The notes under the pieces: model-generated | Told to the model about the DNA's origin: nothing | Databases searched by the model: none | Seen by the model: only the letters and a program-made list of their open reading frames with translations | Made by a program: the position numbers and the translations under genes | In this document: in pieces, positions 26,645-35,508 of the stretch | Layout: the number at the start of each line of letters is the position of its first letter | Position numbering within the stretch: the first letter of the stretch is position 1 | DNA from: Alphaproteobacteria bacterium | Lineage (GTDB): Bacteria; Pseudomonadota; Alphaproteobacteria; Rhodospirillales; WMHbin7 | Direction: 5' to 3' | DNA: 64,000 nt | Assembly (NCBI GenBank): GCA_015231795.1 | Contig: JADGAX010000002.1 | Coordinates: forward strand, 186,001 to 250,000

Positions 26645-28723
26645 ATGCCCTTTCCTCGTTTAATTCCCTGTCTGCTGCTCAAGAACGGTTTGCTGATGCG
26701 CAGCCAGTTGTTCAAGGTTCATCAGGTTATCGGCAACCCAATGAGCACGGTCGAACGGTTCTCGTCGTGGAACGTCGACGAGTTGGTTATTCTCGACATC
26801 AGCGCCGAAGACCGGCATGACCTGCGCCGCGACGATCTGGCACACCGCTACGACGGATCAACCGCCCTGGATGTCTTGAAGGCCATCGCCCGCGTTTGCT
26901 GCATGCCGCTGGCATTTGGCGGGCGCATACGGTCATTGGATGACATTTCCGCAAGGCTGGAAGCCGGAGCGGACAAGGTCGTCATCAACAGCCAGGCTTT
27001 GAAGTCTCCGCAATTCATTGCAAACGCCGCCAGGCGCTTTGGCAGCCAGTGTATCGTCGTCAGCATTGATGCTAAGCGTGCAGCCGATGGAAGTTACGAG
27101 GCATTCTCCGACAGCGGCGTCTGCCCTTCCGGCAAGACGGCATCCGCCTGGGCGCGGGAAGTTGAAAACCTGGGCGCCGGTGAGATTCTGCTGAACTCTA
27201 TCGACAGAGACGGTTCTGGTCTTGGATATGACCTTGATTTGGTTCGGTCGGTAACTGAAAGCGTTGCCATTCCCGTCATCGCGCTTGGGGGCGTGGGCAA
27301 TTACGGGCATTTCGCGCTAGGCGTCAAGGATGGCGGGGCGTCGGCCGTTTCGGCCGCCAACATCTTTCATTTCTTTGAACTCAGCTATCCATTGGCGAAG
27401 CAATCTTGCATTGATGCTGGCATTCCCATGCGTCGCGTTTCGCTTAACAGTCGGTGGTTTCCGCGAGAACCTGTTTTTGACGTACAGGCTGAAAATGCGA
27501 GGCTTGAAAAGCGGATGGCGCGAGCCAGGGCCATTCAGAGCGATGGGCCTGACGCAGACCCGTTTCCGCCGTCGCATGACGCAAGGCCAAAAGCCAGCTG
27601 GTGTACGAAATGCACTTACCCCTACCTATCTGCGGCGCCGATGGAGATGGATGACCAAGGCGTCTGCATGGGTTGCCGCATGTCAGAGGTCAAGCAAGCG
27701 ATTCCGATGTCTGAGTGGAATCGTAGACGAGATCTTCTAAAGGAGATCGTCGAGCAGGCACGATGCCGCGACGGCAGCAGACACGATTGCGTGATTGCGG
27801 TTTCAGGCGGCAAGGACAGCTATTTTCAAGCGCATGTACTGAAGAATGAATTTGGCCTTAATCCATTGCTCGTCACATACAATGGAAATAACTATACGCC
27901 GGTTGGATGGCGAAACCTTCATCGCATGAAGGAGGCTTTTGGTCTCGACCATGTGATTTATGCCCCAAATGTTGACGCGCTGAAAAAGTTGAACCGCCTC
28001 TCCTTTAAAGTCATGGGAGACATGAACTGGCACGCCCATGCGGGCATTACCACCATTCCAGTCCGCATCGCGGCACAGAACAAAATCCCGCTGGTATTCT
28101 GGGGCGAGCATGGCTATCTCGACCTTTGCGGACAGTTCTCGATGAACGACTTTCCAGAGATGAGCTATCGCGACCGGCTCGAGCATTTTGCTAGGAGCTA
28201 TGAGTGGAATTATTTTGAAGGCAGAGAAGGCTTGACCAGCCAGGACCTGATTCCTTGGAAGTACCCAAGCGACCAAGAATTGTTCGACCTCAATATGCGA
28301 GGCATATATCTTGGCAACTATGTTTACTGGGAGGCCAACAACCATACGGACATGGTCATTGAGCGCTACGGCTTCGAGGTCAGCGACGAGCCATTCGACA
28401 GGACCTACCGCAGAATGTCCAATCTGGACGACATGCACGAGAATGGAATTCACGACTATCTCAAATTCATTAAGTTTGGCTACGGACGCTGCACCGATCA
28501 CACCAGCAAGGACCTCCGGGCAGGCTTAATGGATCGTACGAAAGCGCTTGAGTTGGTAATGTCCTATGACCCGGTTAAGCCCAGGGACTTGGCACGTTGG
28601 CTGCAATATGTCGGAATGAGTGAGGCAGAGTTCGACGCAATTGCCGATACTTTTCGCGATCCTCGCGTATGGTGGCGAGAAGGCGGCAAATGGGTCAAGC
28701 ACGATATCATAGAGCAAGGTTAA
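26645..28723 (+). CDS. fusion of HisF-like domain and N-acetyl sugar amidotransferase, set 2
   Basis: Single 692-residue protein joining two proteins that are separate in sets 1 and 3. Residues 1-255 are a HisF barrel ([10 protein letters not shown] at 7-15, FGGR, LGGVGN). Residues 275-315 form a charged, possibly helical linker ([15 protein letters not shown]). Residues 319-692 are a WbpG/PseA-like amidotransferase with zinc-type Cys320, Cys323, Cys341, Cys344 and the PP-loop AVSGGKDS at 385-392. In the HisF part the cyclase Asp11 is Leu, while the second Asp (142) remains. The fusion would keep ammonia from HisH moving straight into the amidotransferase that makes an acetamidino sugar. No stop or frameshift lies between the domains. 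Confidence 0.92.
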   Translation: MPFPRLIPCLLLKNGLLMRSQLFKVHQVIGNPMSTVERFSSWNVDELVILDISAEDRHDLRRDDLAHRYDGSTALDVLKAIARVCCMPLAFGGRIRSLDDISARLEAGADKVVINSQALKSPQFIANAARRFGSQCIVVSIDAKRAADGSYEAFSDSGVCPSGKTASAWAREVENLGAGEILLNSIDRDGSGLGYDLDLVRSVTESVAIPVIALGGVGNYGHFALGVKDGGASAVSAANIFHFFELSYPLAKQSCIDAGIPMRRVSLNSRWFPREPVFDVQAENARLEKRMARARAIQSDGPDADPFPPSHDARPKASWCTKCTYPYLSAAPMEMDDQGVCMGCRMSEVKQAIPMSEWNRRRDLLKEIVEQARCRDGSRHDCVIAVSGGKDSYFQAHVLKNEFGLNPLLVTYNGNNYTPVGWRNLHRMKEAFGLDHVIYAPNVDALKKLNRLSFKVMGDMNWHAHAGITTIPVRIAAQNKIPLVFWGEHGYLDLCGQFSMNDFPEMSYRDRLEHFARSYEWNYFEGREGLTSQDLIPWKYPSDQELFDLNMRGIYLGNYVYWEANNHTDMVIERYGFEVSDEPFDRTYRRMSNLDDMHENGIHDYLKFIKFGYGRCTDHTSKDLRAGLMDRTKALELVMSYDPVKPRDLARWLQYVGMSEAEFDAIADTFRDPRVWWREGGKWVKHDIIEQG

Positions 28724-28752
28724 TTATTTGTTGATCAGAGACTGGATTCAAC

Positions 28753-29724
28753 ATGACTGAAATTCCAATCAGACCCGATGCCCTTGAAAAATTAGAGGCT
28801 CAGTTCGAGCCTTTAGCCCCTTGGATGCATTGCTTCAAGTTTCATGACTCTGCCTATGTCGGCTACTACAAAATCCAGGGCCGCAACCTTAATGAAACAT
28901 ACTGCCACCGTGCGTCAGATGCGGGAAGAATTGATCTTCTGCGTACGGCCTACCAAAAATCCAATATTGCCTACCCTCGCCGATGGTTTGCGTCACTCTG
29001 CGACCATCTAGAGCTTTCTGATTTGAGCCAGTCAAGTCTTCTCGACATCTCAAGCGCAACTGGGGAAAAGTCGTTTTGGTTTGCCAAGCTCGGTTTTGGC
29101 AAAGTTGTTTCCACAGAAATTCGTAGAAATCAGCACCTGCAGCACCAGGCCATTCTCGATTCAACCAGCGATCAGGACTATTCCAGAATTACAGCCGTGC
29201 ACGACGCTGTATCAGCAGACCATCCTGACTTTCCTGAGAGATACGAGAAGTTCGATGTCGTTTGCAGTTTTGGCCTCTTGTATCACTTGTCAAATCCGTA
29301 CCAGCATATTCTCAATCTGTATCAGCTGAGCAAACGGTACGTTCTGTTAGAAACATTCACGCATCAAGACCACAACGCCATGGATTACTGGGCGTTTTTG
29401 CCAGAAGATCAGAGCGTCATTACAAAGGCCATTTCGTCGATCTCATGGCGCCCGCATTACTTGGCCGTACGAAAAATTGCCCGGCTTGCAGGTTTTCGGC
29501 GTGTTGAAATTCTTTATCCGGATTGCTTCTCTGTAAATTTTCCCGATTTTGAGTCAGGAGATTTCCCGAGAAATGAGCGTTGTCGCGAGGGCCTTCTACG
29601 CAAACTCGGCGTAAAAACCGATTATCATTGCCGAATGTCCGCCTTTCGAAAAAACTATGACCCCACCTACTACGAGCCGACAGGCATGAACCCAAATTAC
29701 TTTTATTATATACTTGAGAAATAG
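28753..29724 (+). CDS. class I SAM-dependent methyltransferase (DUF1698/CmoB-like)
   Basis: Methyltransferase of 323 residues with the SAM region SLLDISSATGEKSFWFAKLGF (motif I weakened: D-I-S-S-A-T-G rather than D-x-G-x-G) and the later strand VVCSFGLLYHLSNPYQHI, which is characteristic of the CmoB/DUF1698 group. In glycan loci such proteins methylate sugars. It sits 29 bases after the set 2 fusion and 44 bases before the GT42-like gene, in the same direction. The motif I change from Gly to Ser could reduce SAM binding, but several related proteins show such variation. Substrate unknown. Confidence 0.8.
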   Translation: MTEIPIRPDALEKLEAQFEPLAPWMHCFKFHDSAYVGYYKIQGRNLNETYCHRASDAGRIDLLRTAYQKSNIAYPRRWFASLCDHLELSDLSQSSLLDISSATGEKSFWFAKLGFGKVVSTEIRRNQHLQHQAILDSTSDQDYSRITAVHDAVSADHPDFPERYEKFDVVCSFGLLYHLSNPYQHILNLYQLSKRYVLLETFTHQDHNAMDYWAFLPEDQSVITKAISSISWRPHYLAVRKIARLAGFRRVEILYPDCFSVNFPDFESGDFPRNERCREGLLRKLGVKTDYHCRMSAFRKNYDPTYYEPTGMNPNYFYYILEK

Positions 29725-29768
29725 CATGCCGCCCCTCGGCAATCCGTTTGATTCTGGATGATCCCAAC

Positions 29769-30665
29769 ATGACTTCATTTTCACAATACAATGACATTTT
29801 TGCTGGACAGGATGCTTCGGAGCCGAAATGGCCGAAATGGCAAGCGCAGTGGATGCGCCTATATTCGCGTGTCCTTTTACACTTAGCCCAGCACCGGTAC
29901 TCAAGGCTAACCCAGGCGCAACTTCTTTCCCGCAAGACAAGTGACAGCATTTTTATTTTTGGTTCAGGTCTTTCAATTGAAAGCCTGTCGCCAGAGGAAT
30001 GGGAAGCCTTTTCCCGCCACAACACAATGGGCTTCAACTGGTTTGCCTTTAACCAGCGCGTTCGGATCGACTATCACCTTGTCAGAGAAACCGTTGCATT
30101 CAACAACATTTCTCATATGTGGCGCGTTGTCAGATATTATGGCGAACTCATCGCAGAAAATATTTGTTATTCGAATTGCGTTCTCATATATCAGGATGAA
30201 TTGAGAGGTTTTGCTTCTGCCAGATTGCTTGCCTCCGGTGCCCTGCGAGAGGGGATGGCCGTTTTTCCATACCACACGAAATCCAGAGGCAAGAGCGAGC
30301 CTCCTAGTAAGAGCTTTTCCGAAGGCCTCGTGCATGGCGCCAGCACTTTGATTGATTCCATAAATTTCGCATCAATCATGGGATATAGGCATATCGTGCT
30401 GGTTGGAGTCGACCTTTACGACTCCCGCTATTTCTTTGCTCAAGATGGCGACAAGAGCACCGAATGCCAGCGCGGAAATAGCGCCGATGACAAGCACCAT
30501 TCTACCAGGAATGAAATTATCCCATTTCTGGAAAGTTGGGGGCGCCACCTTGCCAATCAAGGCCAGCGGCTTTCTGTTTACAACCCACGCTCTCTTCTTG
30601 CCGAAGTGCTTCCAACCTATCCAAGTTTCCAAAAGACATGCGCTACTTCCAACCATGAGAAATAA
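29769..30665 (+). CDS. GT42-like (sialyltransferase-fold) candidate transferase
   Basis: Protein of 298 residues without an obvious named match. Its order of motifs resembles the GT42 sialyltransferases CstI/CstII: a start strand and loop FIFGSGLSIESL (residues 62-73), MGFNWFAFN (87-95), the block IMGYRHIVLVGVDLYD (203-218), a His in KHHSTRNE (242-249) where GT42 has its general base, and YNPRSLLAEVLP (271-282), which parallels the CstII C-terminal LCPNSLLANFI. The window also encodes a nonulosonic-acid synthase, so a transferase for CMP-activated acid is needed. Alternative: another member of the DUF115/Maf Rossmann group. I start at ATG 29769; a TTG seven codons upstream is possible. Confidence 0.6.
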   Translation: MTSFSQYNDIFAGQDASEPKWPKWQAQWMRLYSRVLLHLAQHRYSRLTQAQLLSRKTSDSIFIFGSGLSIESLSPEEWEAFSRHNTMGFNWFAFNQRVRIDYHLVRETVAFNNISHMWRVVRYYGELIAENICYSNCVLIYQDELRGFASARLLASGALREGMAVFPYHTKSRGKSEPPSKSFSEGLVHGASTLIDSINFASIMGYRHIVLVGVDLYDSRYFFAQDGDKSTECQRGNSADDKHHSTRNEIIPFLESWGRHLANQGQRLSVYNPRSLLAEVLPTYPSFQKTCATSNHEK

Positions 30666-30666
30666 T

Positions 30667-31860
30667 ATGTCCAATCTTCGTCTCTGCACACGTTGCGTCA
30701 TGCCGGAAACAGCGGAATCTCTCACCTTTGATACGCAAGGCGTCTGTTCAGTTTGCAAACAGATCGAGGTCAAGCAGACGACCGTGGATTGGGCCGCCAG
30801 AGGCGCTGAGTTTTCCATGATCGTCGATAAGGTCAGGGGCCGGCATGATTACGACTGCATTGTTCCTTTTTCGGGCGGCAAGGATTCCACATATACGCTC
30901 TGGCATCTTGTGAAGGAAAGAGGGCTGAAACCCCTTGTCGTTCGATTTGACCACGGCTTTATGCGCCAAAACTTGCAAGAGAACGTCTTAAGGACCCTCA
31001 GAATTCTGGGGTGCGACGCCGTCACTTTCACGCCAAACTGGCAGGTCGTGCGCAAGCTTATGTTTGAATCTCTGAAGCGGCGCGGTGATTTCTGCTGGCA
31101 TTGTCACACGGGTATTTTTGCATACCCAATGTGGGTGGCTCTTGAAAAATGCGTGCCGCTCGTCATTTGGGGTGAGCCCTCTTCTGAATATTCTTCGTTT
31201 TATTCATATGAGGATGATGAGGAAGTTGACGAAAGGCGATTCAACGCCTTCGTCAATCTTGGCATCAATGCAGAAGACATGTTAGGCATGTTGGATAATT
31301 CCATCTCATCCTATCCTGTGACGCCACGAGACTTGAAGCCCTACACCTATCCGCCTGCGGTGGAAATTCGCAAAGGCAAAATTCGTTCGGTGTGCCTTGG
31401 CTCTTACCAGCCATGGGATGTCAAGGAGCAGACGAAGATCATAGAGCGCGAATTGGGATGGAAGGGTGACGAGGTTGAGGGTGTTCCGCCGGAATATTCC
31501 TATGAGAAGATTGAGTGCTTTATGCAAGGCGTCCGTGACTATCTGAAGTTCCTTAAACGCGGTTTTGGCAGAACGTCTCATCTGGTTTCCATCGACATAC
31601 GCAACAACCGCAAGACAAGGGCGGAGGCGCTGGACTTGGTTGAGCGCTACGATGGCAAGAAACCTTATGCTTTGGAATTGTTTCTGTCCTATCTCGGCAT
31701 TGACGAACCAACCTTTTACAACCTGGTTAAAATGCATGTCGTCGCCCCGCACTCGATGCCGCCTCAGAGCGACCTAATGCAGTCAGTATCCGACTGGAAA
31801 CCTGCCGACGCAGCCAGATGGCCACGCATTTCCGGCGACAGGGATTGGGACGTCGGCTGA
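30667..31860 (+). CDS. N-acetyl sugar amidotransferase (WbpG/PseA-like), set 3
   Basis: Third amidotransferase of the WbpG/PseA group, 397 residues from the ATG at 30667 (one at 30655 would add four). The start gives SNLRLCTRCVMPET. Zinc-type Cys residues 7, 10, 27 and 30 are followed by the PP-loop PFSGGKDS (67-74). It resembles the C-terminal part of the set 2 fusion more than set 1, sharing FWGE/IWGE, DYLKF(I/L)K.G(Y/F)GR and the SGGKDS loop. Here the gene order is amidotransferase, HisH, HisF, the reverse of set 1. It begins one base after the GT42-like gene. Confidence 0.9.
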   Translation: MSNLRLCTRCVMPETAESLTFDTQGVCSVCKQIEVKQTTVDWAARGAEFSMIVDKVRGRHDYDCIVPFSGGKDSTYTLWHLVKERGLKPLVVRFDHGFMRQNLQENVLRTLRILGCDAVTFTPNWQVVRKLMFESLKRRGDFCWHCHTGIFAYPMWVALEKCVPLVIWGEPSSEYSSFYSYEDDEEVDERRFNAFVNLGINAEDMLGMLDNSISSYPVTPRDLKPYTYPPAVEIRKGKIRSVCLGSYQPWDVKEQTKIIERELGWKGDEVEGVPPEYSYEKIECFMQGVRDYLKFLKRGFGRTSHLVSIDIRNNRKTRAEALDLVERYDGKKPYALELFLSYLGIDEPTFYNLVKMHVVAPHSMPPQSDLMQSVSDWKPADAARWPRISGDRDWDVG

Positions 31861-31865
31861 CAATA

Positions 31866-32495
31866 ATGCGAATTTCAATCGTCGACTGCGGCGTTGGAAA
31901 TCTGGAATCCGTCAGAAATTCCTTTTTGCGCCTTGGCGCTGAAACCGAAGTGGTTGATACCCCGGAAGCCGTCTTGCGCGCTAGCCGCCTTGTGCTTCCA
32001 GGCGTCGGCGCGGCTGGCTATGTTCTTGATGCTTTGCGACATCGTGGCCTTGATGCTGCCTTGAGTGAGGCGGTTTTACAGAATGCTACGCCTTTACTGG
32101 GCATATGCGTAGGCATGCAGATTATGGCCTCGACCTTGCACGAATTCGGCAGACATCAGGGGCTAGGATGGATCAAGGGGGAAGTTGTGCCTTTGACGAG
32201 CGTTCGAGAGGGGCCGCCAATCCGGGTGCCTCACATGGGCTGGAGTCCCATCACAGTTGAACCAGTCGGCCAGAATTTCTTCGTCGACATTAGAGGAGAG
32301 AAGCAGTTTTACTTTTGCCACTCCTTTGGCCTTTTGGATGCAAGCGCCGAGATTGTGTCGGCCAGCTGCGCGTATGGACAACCGTTTGTCGCTGCCCTGC
32401 AATGGCAAACGGTGTTTGCCACGCAATTTCACCCGGAGAAGAGCCAGAGTAACGGCGAGAAACTATTGTCGGCTTTTATGGACTGGGCACCCTGA
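31866..32495 (+). CDS. HisH-like glutamine amidotransferase subunit, set 3
   Basis: Third HisH-type glutaminase, 209 residues. The ATG at 31866 gives RISIVDCGVGNLESVRNSF, the normal HisH start; a longer frame extends into the amidotransferase. Cys in GICVGMQIM and the His/Glu pair in FHPEKSQ are present. Five bases separate it from the amidotransferase stop, and the HisF start follows immediately after its own stop. It should supply ammonia to the set 3 amidotransferase through the HisF-like protein. Confidence 0.9.
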   Translation: MRISIVDCGVGNLESVRNSFLRLGAETEVVDTPEAVLRASRLVLPGVGAAGYVLDALRHRGLDAALSEAVLQNATPLLGICVGMQIMASTLHEFGRHQGLGWIKGEVVPLTSVREGPPIRVPHMGWSPITVEPVGQNFFVDIRGEKQFYFCHSFGLLDASAEIVSASCAYGQPFVAALQWQTVFATQFHPEKSQSNGEKLLSAFMDWAP

Positions 32496-33248
32496 ATGCC
32501 ATCAAACCGCATAATTCCTTCGATGCTGCTGCGCAAGCAGCGTTTGGTGAAGGGCGTTTCCTACGCCAATCATCAAGATGCCGGAGCGCCAGCAACGACC
32601 GCAAAGGCCTATGACGCACAGAAAGCGGATGAATTGATTTTAGTCGATATAGACGCCGCTCGGGAAGGAAGGGGGCCTGATCTAGAGGCCGTTCGCGCGG
32701 TTGCAAGAAACTGCATGTCGCCCCTTACTGTTGGTGGAGGCATCGTTTCACCTGAGATCGGACGCTCCTGTCTTGGCTCCGGCGCTGACAAATTATGCGT
32801 CAACTCGACAGCTCTTGCCAAACCTTCGCTTATCGAAGAGCTGGCCCACGCCTTTGGCAGTCAGGCGGTGGCTCTTGCCCTGGACTTGGTTCGGGATAGG
32901 CATGGCTGGCTTATCTATGATCATCTCAAGGGAACGTGCTTTGAGCAGCCTTGGCAGGACTGGGTGGTCATGGCGCTCCGGCTAGGCGCCGGGGAGATCA
33001 AACTGACGTCCGTCGACCGAGAGGGAACTCGGACAGGGCTTGATATTCAATTGTGGCAAGCAGCACGCGCCATTGGCGACGTTCCAATGATTCTTGAAGG
33101 CGGCGCAGGATCGCTGGACCACCTTGCCCACGCTATGACTGAAGGTGTGGACTCGATTGCCATTGGCACCATGCTTGTCTTTTCAGACAACAACATCATT
33201 CAACTGAAGCGCCACCTAAAGAATATCGGGTTCCCGATCAGAATGTAA
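32496..33248 (+). CDS. HisF-like ammonia-channel subunit, set 3
   Basis: Third HisF-type barrel, 250 residues. The N-terminus RIIPSMLLRKQRLVKG aligns with HisF; position 11 is Leu instead of the cyclase Asp, and the conserved Cys9 is Ser. Asp130 is kept (LALD), as are VGGGI (79-83) and EGGAGS. Compared with sets 1 and 2 it has drifted further from HisF around the first loop. It ends seven bases before the convergent acyl carrier protein gene, closing the long forward operon that begins near 18300. No terminator hairpin was seen in the gap. Confidence 0.88.
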   Translation: MPSNRIIPSMLLRKQRLVKGVSYANHQDAGAPATTAKAYDAQKADELILVDIDAAREGRGPDLEAVRAVARNCMSPLTVGGGIVSPEIGRSCLGSGADKLCVNSTALAKPSLIEELAHAFGSQAVALALDLVRDRHGWLIYDHLKGTCFEQPWQDWVVMALRLGAGEIKLTSVDREGTRTGLDIQLWQAARAIGDVPMILEGGAGSLDHLAHAMTEGVDSIAIGTMLVFSDNNIIQLKRHLKNIGFPIRM

Positions 33249-33254
33249 TGATCA

Positions 33255-33533
33255 CTATGGCGTAGTTTTTTCTGATATATAGTCGGTCAGCGCTCCAATG
33301 CTGGAAAGTCCATGACTTGAAATGTCCTCGGCGGAAATCTTGAACGAAAATGTTTTTTCAATTTTAAAGTAGAGGTTGATGACGTCGAGGCTGTCGAGTC
33401 CCATATCCTTGTCCAAAACCGCTCCCAAAATTTTCTCTGCCTGCCAACTCAACGCTGGGGCTTTCGGACGAATTTCTGCAATCATCGCCAAAAGCGCTTT
33501 AGTGATTTCTGCCTTACTATTCGTCATGTCCAT
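33255..33533 (-). CDS. acyl carrier protein
   Basis: Small acidic four-helix carrier protein of about 92 residues. The phosphopantetheine attachment site is Ser48 in the block DMGLDSLDVINLYFKIE, flanked by the expected Asp and Leu. An AAAGGAG lies just upstream of the start; an ATG two codons further in (33527) has the better nine-base spacing and may be the true start. It would carry a short acyl chain as a thioester. Reverse-strand partner of the radical SAM gene, and divergent from the AAC(3)-like N-acyltransferase two genes away, so it probably serves a dedicated acylation step rather than bulk fatty-acid synthesis. Confidence 0.9.
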   Translation of the reverse strand: MDMTNSKAEITKALLAMIAEIRPKAPALSWQAEKILGAVLDKDMGLDSLDVINLYFKIEKTFSFKISAEDISSHGLSSIGALTDYISEKTTP

Positions 33534-33574
33534 AGTCTCCTTTGAATTATATGATCGCGCGTTCTACGGCAATT

Positions 33575-35251
33575 CTACACCGCCGCCTGCGGACTCAGCC
33601 GTTTAATTATTCTCGCCGGCAACTGATTGGCCGTGACGCACAGTTCCTGCCAAATTCTCCTCTTGGCCTCCTGCGTTGTTCCCTCAGTCCATTCCGCAAG
33701 AAGAATCCGTTGGAGGACTCTGGTCGCCTCCTCAAGGCGCTGGTTGTAGTCGACCGCGCCAGGATTGACAAAGCCGGGCGCATGGTTGCGCAAAATATTG
33801 ACGAACAAGCTGTCTGTACCCTCGATCAATCGACGCATAACGTACTGGATATGCTGGGGCAGTTGGTGCAAACTCATTGTCTTATGGGACCATAAGCCGC
33901 TTTCCGTCATCGTAATTCCGTATTTCTCTCGAAGATTCCAAAGCGGGGTGTCGCGCACAATGCCCAAAGGATGCAGGAAGACGAAGTCGAAATTGCTGGC
34001 GGTCAGCGCGTCCAGGGTGTTGGAAATCGTCTTTTCTGTTTCGCCGGGGTAGCCAAGAATAAAGGAGGCCGTGACCTTGATGCCTTTCTGCTTTGCCAGT
34101 TTGGCTCCCTGCACCATTTCCCCGACATTGTAATACTTTTTCATTTCCATCAAAATCGACTCGTCACCCGATTCCATGCCAAAAGTTATGTCGCTTACAC
34201 CGGCATCGACCATTAGGTCCAGCAGATCCGTGTGCCTGGAAAGCAGATCAAGCCTTGCGTACATCCACAGCGTCATGTTCAGGCCGGAGTCTCTGATGGC
34301 CTCAAAAACGCTACGGCTGTGCTTAATGGGGGCAATAAATTCCGCCCCTACGAAGGAGACGCCCGTGAAGCCTTGGCGCTTCATTGCCGCCATTTCATCG
34401 ACGATACGTTGCGGACTTTTTCTTCGGAAGGCCGAGTATGTATGATAGGAACAGAAGCGGCACTTGAAAACGCAGCCTCTTCCTTCCTCTAGAGAAGGGA
34501 ATTGCGGGCGGTACAGACTGCGATCAAAACGGTCGGCGTTGATGCGGCATTTATCGATTAGGCTGTAGTCGGGAATCGGCACATGATCCAACTCGACGGA
34601 AGCTGGCTTGTCGCTGCCGTGCCAGCTTAATCCGTCTTTATAAAGGATGCCGGGGAGTTCAGGCCGTGGTCGGCCTTGGCTGAAAAAGCCGACGAGAGGC
34701 GCGATCAGTTCATCCGCCTCCCCCATAACGATGGCGGCCACGCCGTCGAATAATGTTGGTTCCGGCTCTGTCAAAGGATTCAGCCGCAGCGCCATCAACC
34801 CCTGCCCGCCCAAAATAATTGGAATGTCGGGTGCGGCGGTGCGGATCTGCGCCAAAAACTCTTCCAGCTCGAAACGGCTGGTGATGTAGGTCGTCGAGAC
34901 GGCGATCACCCTGGCGCGACGCAGTTCCCTTGTGGCAAGGTCGCCATATTTCTCAAATAGGTCGTCATCGTCGACTATGGCGCAGGAAAGTCCGCCACGA
35001 TCCAAGGCGGTCGCCAGTACGATGCTGGTCAAGGAAATCGCCCCCGACATCCCATGATTGGCCAACATTTCAATGGGGGGATGGCGCAATTCCTTGGGGA
35101 TTGGAAAATCGTTGGCTTTCGCTTCGTCCACAAAATCTTCCAGCGCCCTCCAGGCCATCCTGGCAATCATATCCGGCTCGGACGCCAGTCGCTTGACAAG
35201 GATAAGGCAGTCAACTGTCGCGTTAGAAGGATCGGTGTCGATCGGGATCAT
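33575..35251 (-). CDS. cobalamin-binding-type radical SAM protein
   Basis: Radical SAM enzyme of 558 residues with a B12-binding-like N-terminal half and a catalytic barrel. The cluster motif is GRGCVFKCRFCSY (about residue 270). IPIILGGQGLM and YARLDLLSRH, plus SFILGYPGET, are typical of B12-type radical SAM methyltransferases and cyclases. It has no obvious sequence partner in the other radical SAM protein at 6640, which is longer and has a different C-terminal part. It lies 41 bases upstream of the acyl carrier protein on the same strand, so it could act on a carrier-bound acyl group, for instance by methylating it. That link is inferred from position only. Confidence 0.85.
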   Translation of the reverse strand: MIPIDTDPSNATVDCLILVKRLASEPDMIARMAWRALEDFVDEAKANDFPIPKELRHPPIEMLANHGMSGAISLTSIVLATALDRGGLSCAIVDDDDLFEKYGDLATRELRRARVIAVSTTYITSRFELEEFLAQIRTAAPDIPIILGGQGLMALRLNPLTEPEPTLFDGVAAIVMGEADELIAPLVGFFSQGRPRPELPGILYKDGLSWHGSDKPASVELDHVPIPDYSLIDKCRINADRFDRSLYRPQFPSLEEGRGCVFKCRFCSYHTYSAFRRKSPQRIVDEMAAMKRQGFTGVSFVGAEFIAPIKHSRSVFEAIRDSGLNMTLWMYARLDLLSRHTDLLDLMVDAGVSDITFGMESGDESILMEMKKYYNVGEMVQGAKLAKQKGIKVTASFILGYPGETEKTISNTLDALTASNFDFVFLHPLGIVRDTPLWNLREKYGITMTESGLWSHKTMSLHQLPQHIQYVMRRLIEGTDSLFVNILRNHAPGFVNPGAVDYNQRLEEATRVLQRILLAEWTEGTTQEAKRRIWQELCVTANQLPARIIKRLSPQAAV

Positions 35252-35508
35252 CTCGTTGCTTCCTGGACCTCAGACGCACAGCAAGCCAAGGGGCATGCGG
35301 GCACCGAAGAATAGACTTCCGACAATAGCCATGTGAAGATGAAATATCCCCCTTACGTGGGGCATTTATTCATGGTAGGCGGGCCTGAATAATTCTCGTC
35401 CTTTCCCGCCCGGACTTGCAGCAAAGGCACTGACTTTGAACGCAAATAATACATTATGAATCATGATGGATCAACTGACCAGCATGCTGACATCCTGAAA
35501 GCGACGTT
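35252..35508. promoter_or_regulatory. divergent intergenic region with two weak inverted repeats
   Basis: Non-coding 257 bases between the reverse-strand radical SAM gene and the forward AAC(3)-like gene, so it should hold promoters in both directions. Two weak inverted repeats are visible: CCCC/GGGG at 35349-35352 and 35359-35362, and GGCGGG/CCCGCC at 35378-35383 and 35405-35410 with a 21-base loop. An AT-rich stretch follows near 35440-35460. I see no confident -35/-10 pair. Confidence 0.3.

Noticed and set aside
30403-30654. N-terminal extension of the set 3 amidotransferase
   Set aside because: It is the GT42-like gene read in another frame; the Cys-rich start is at 30667.
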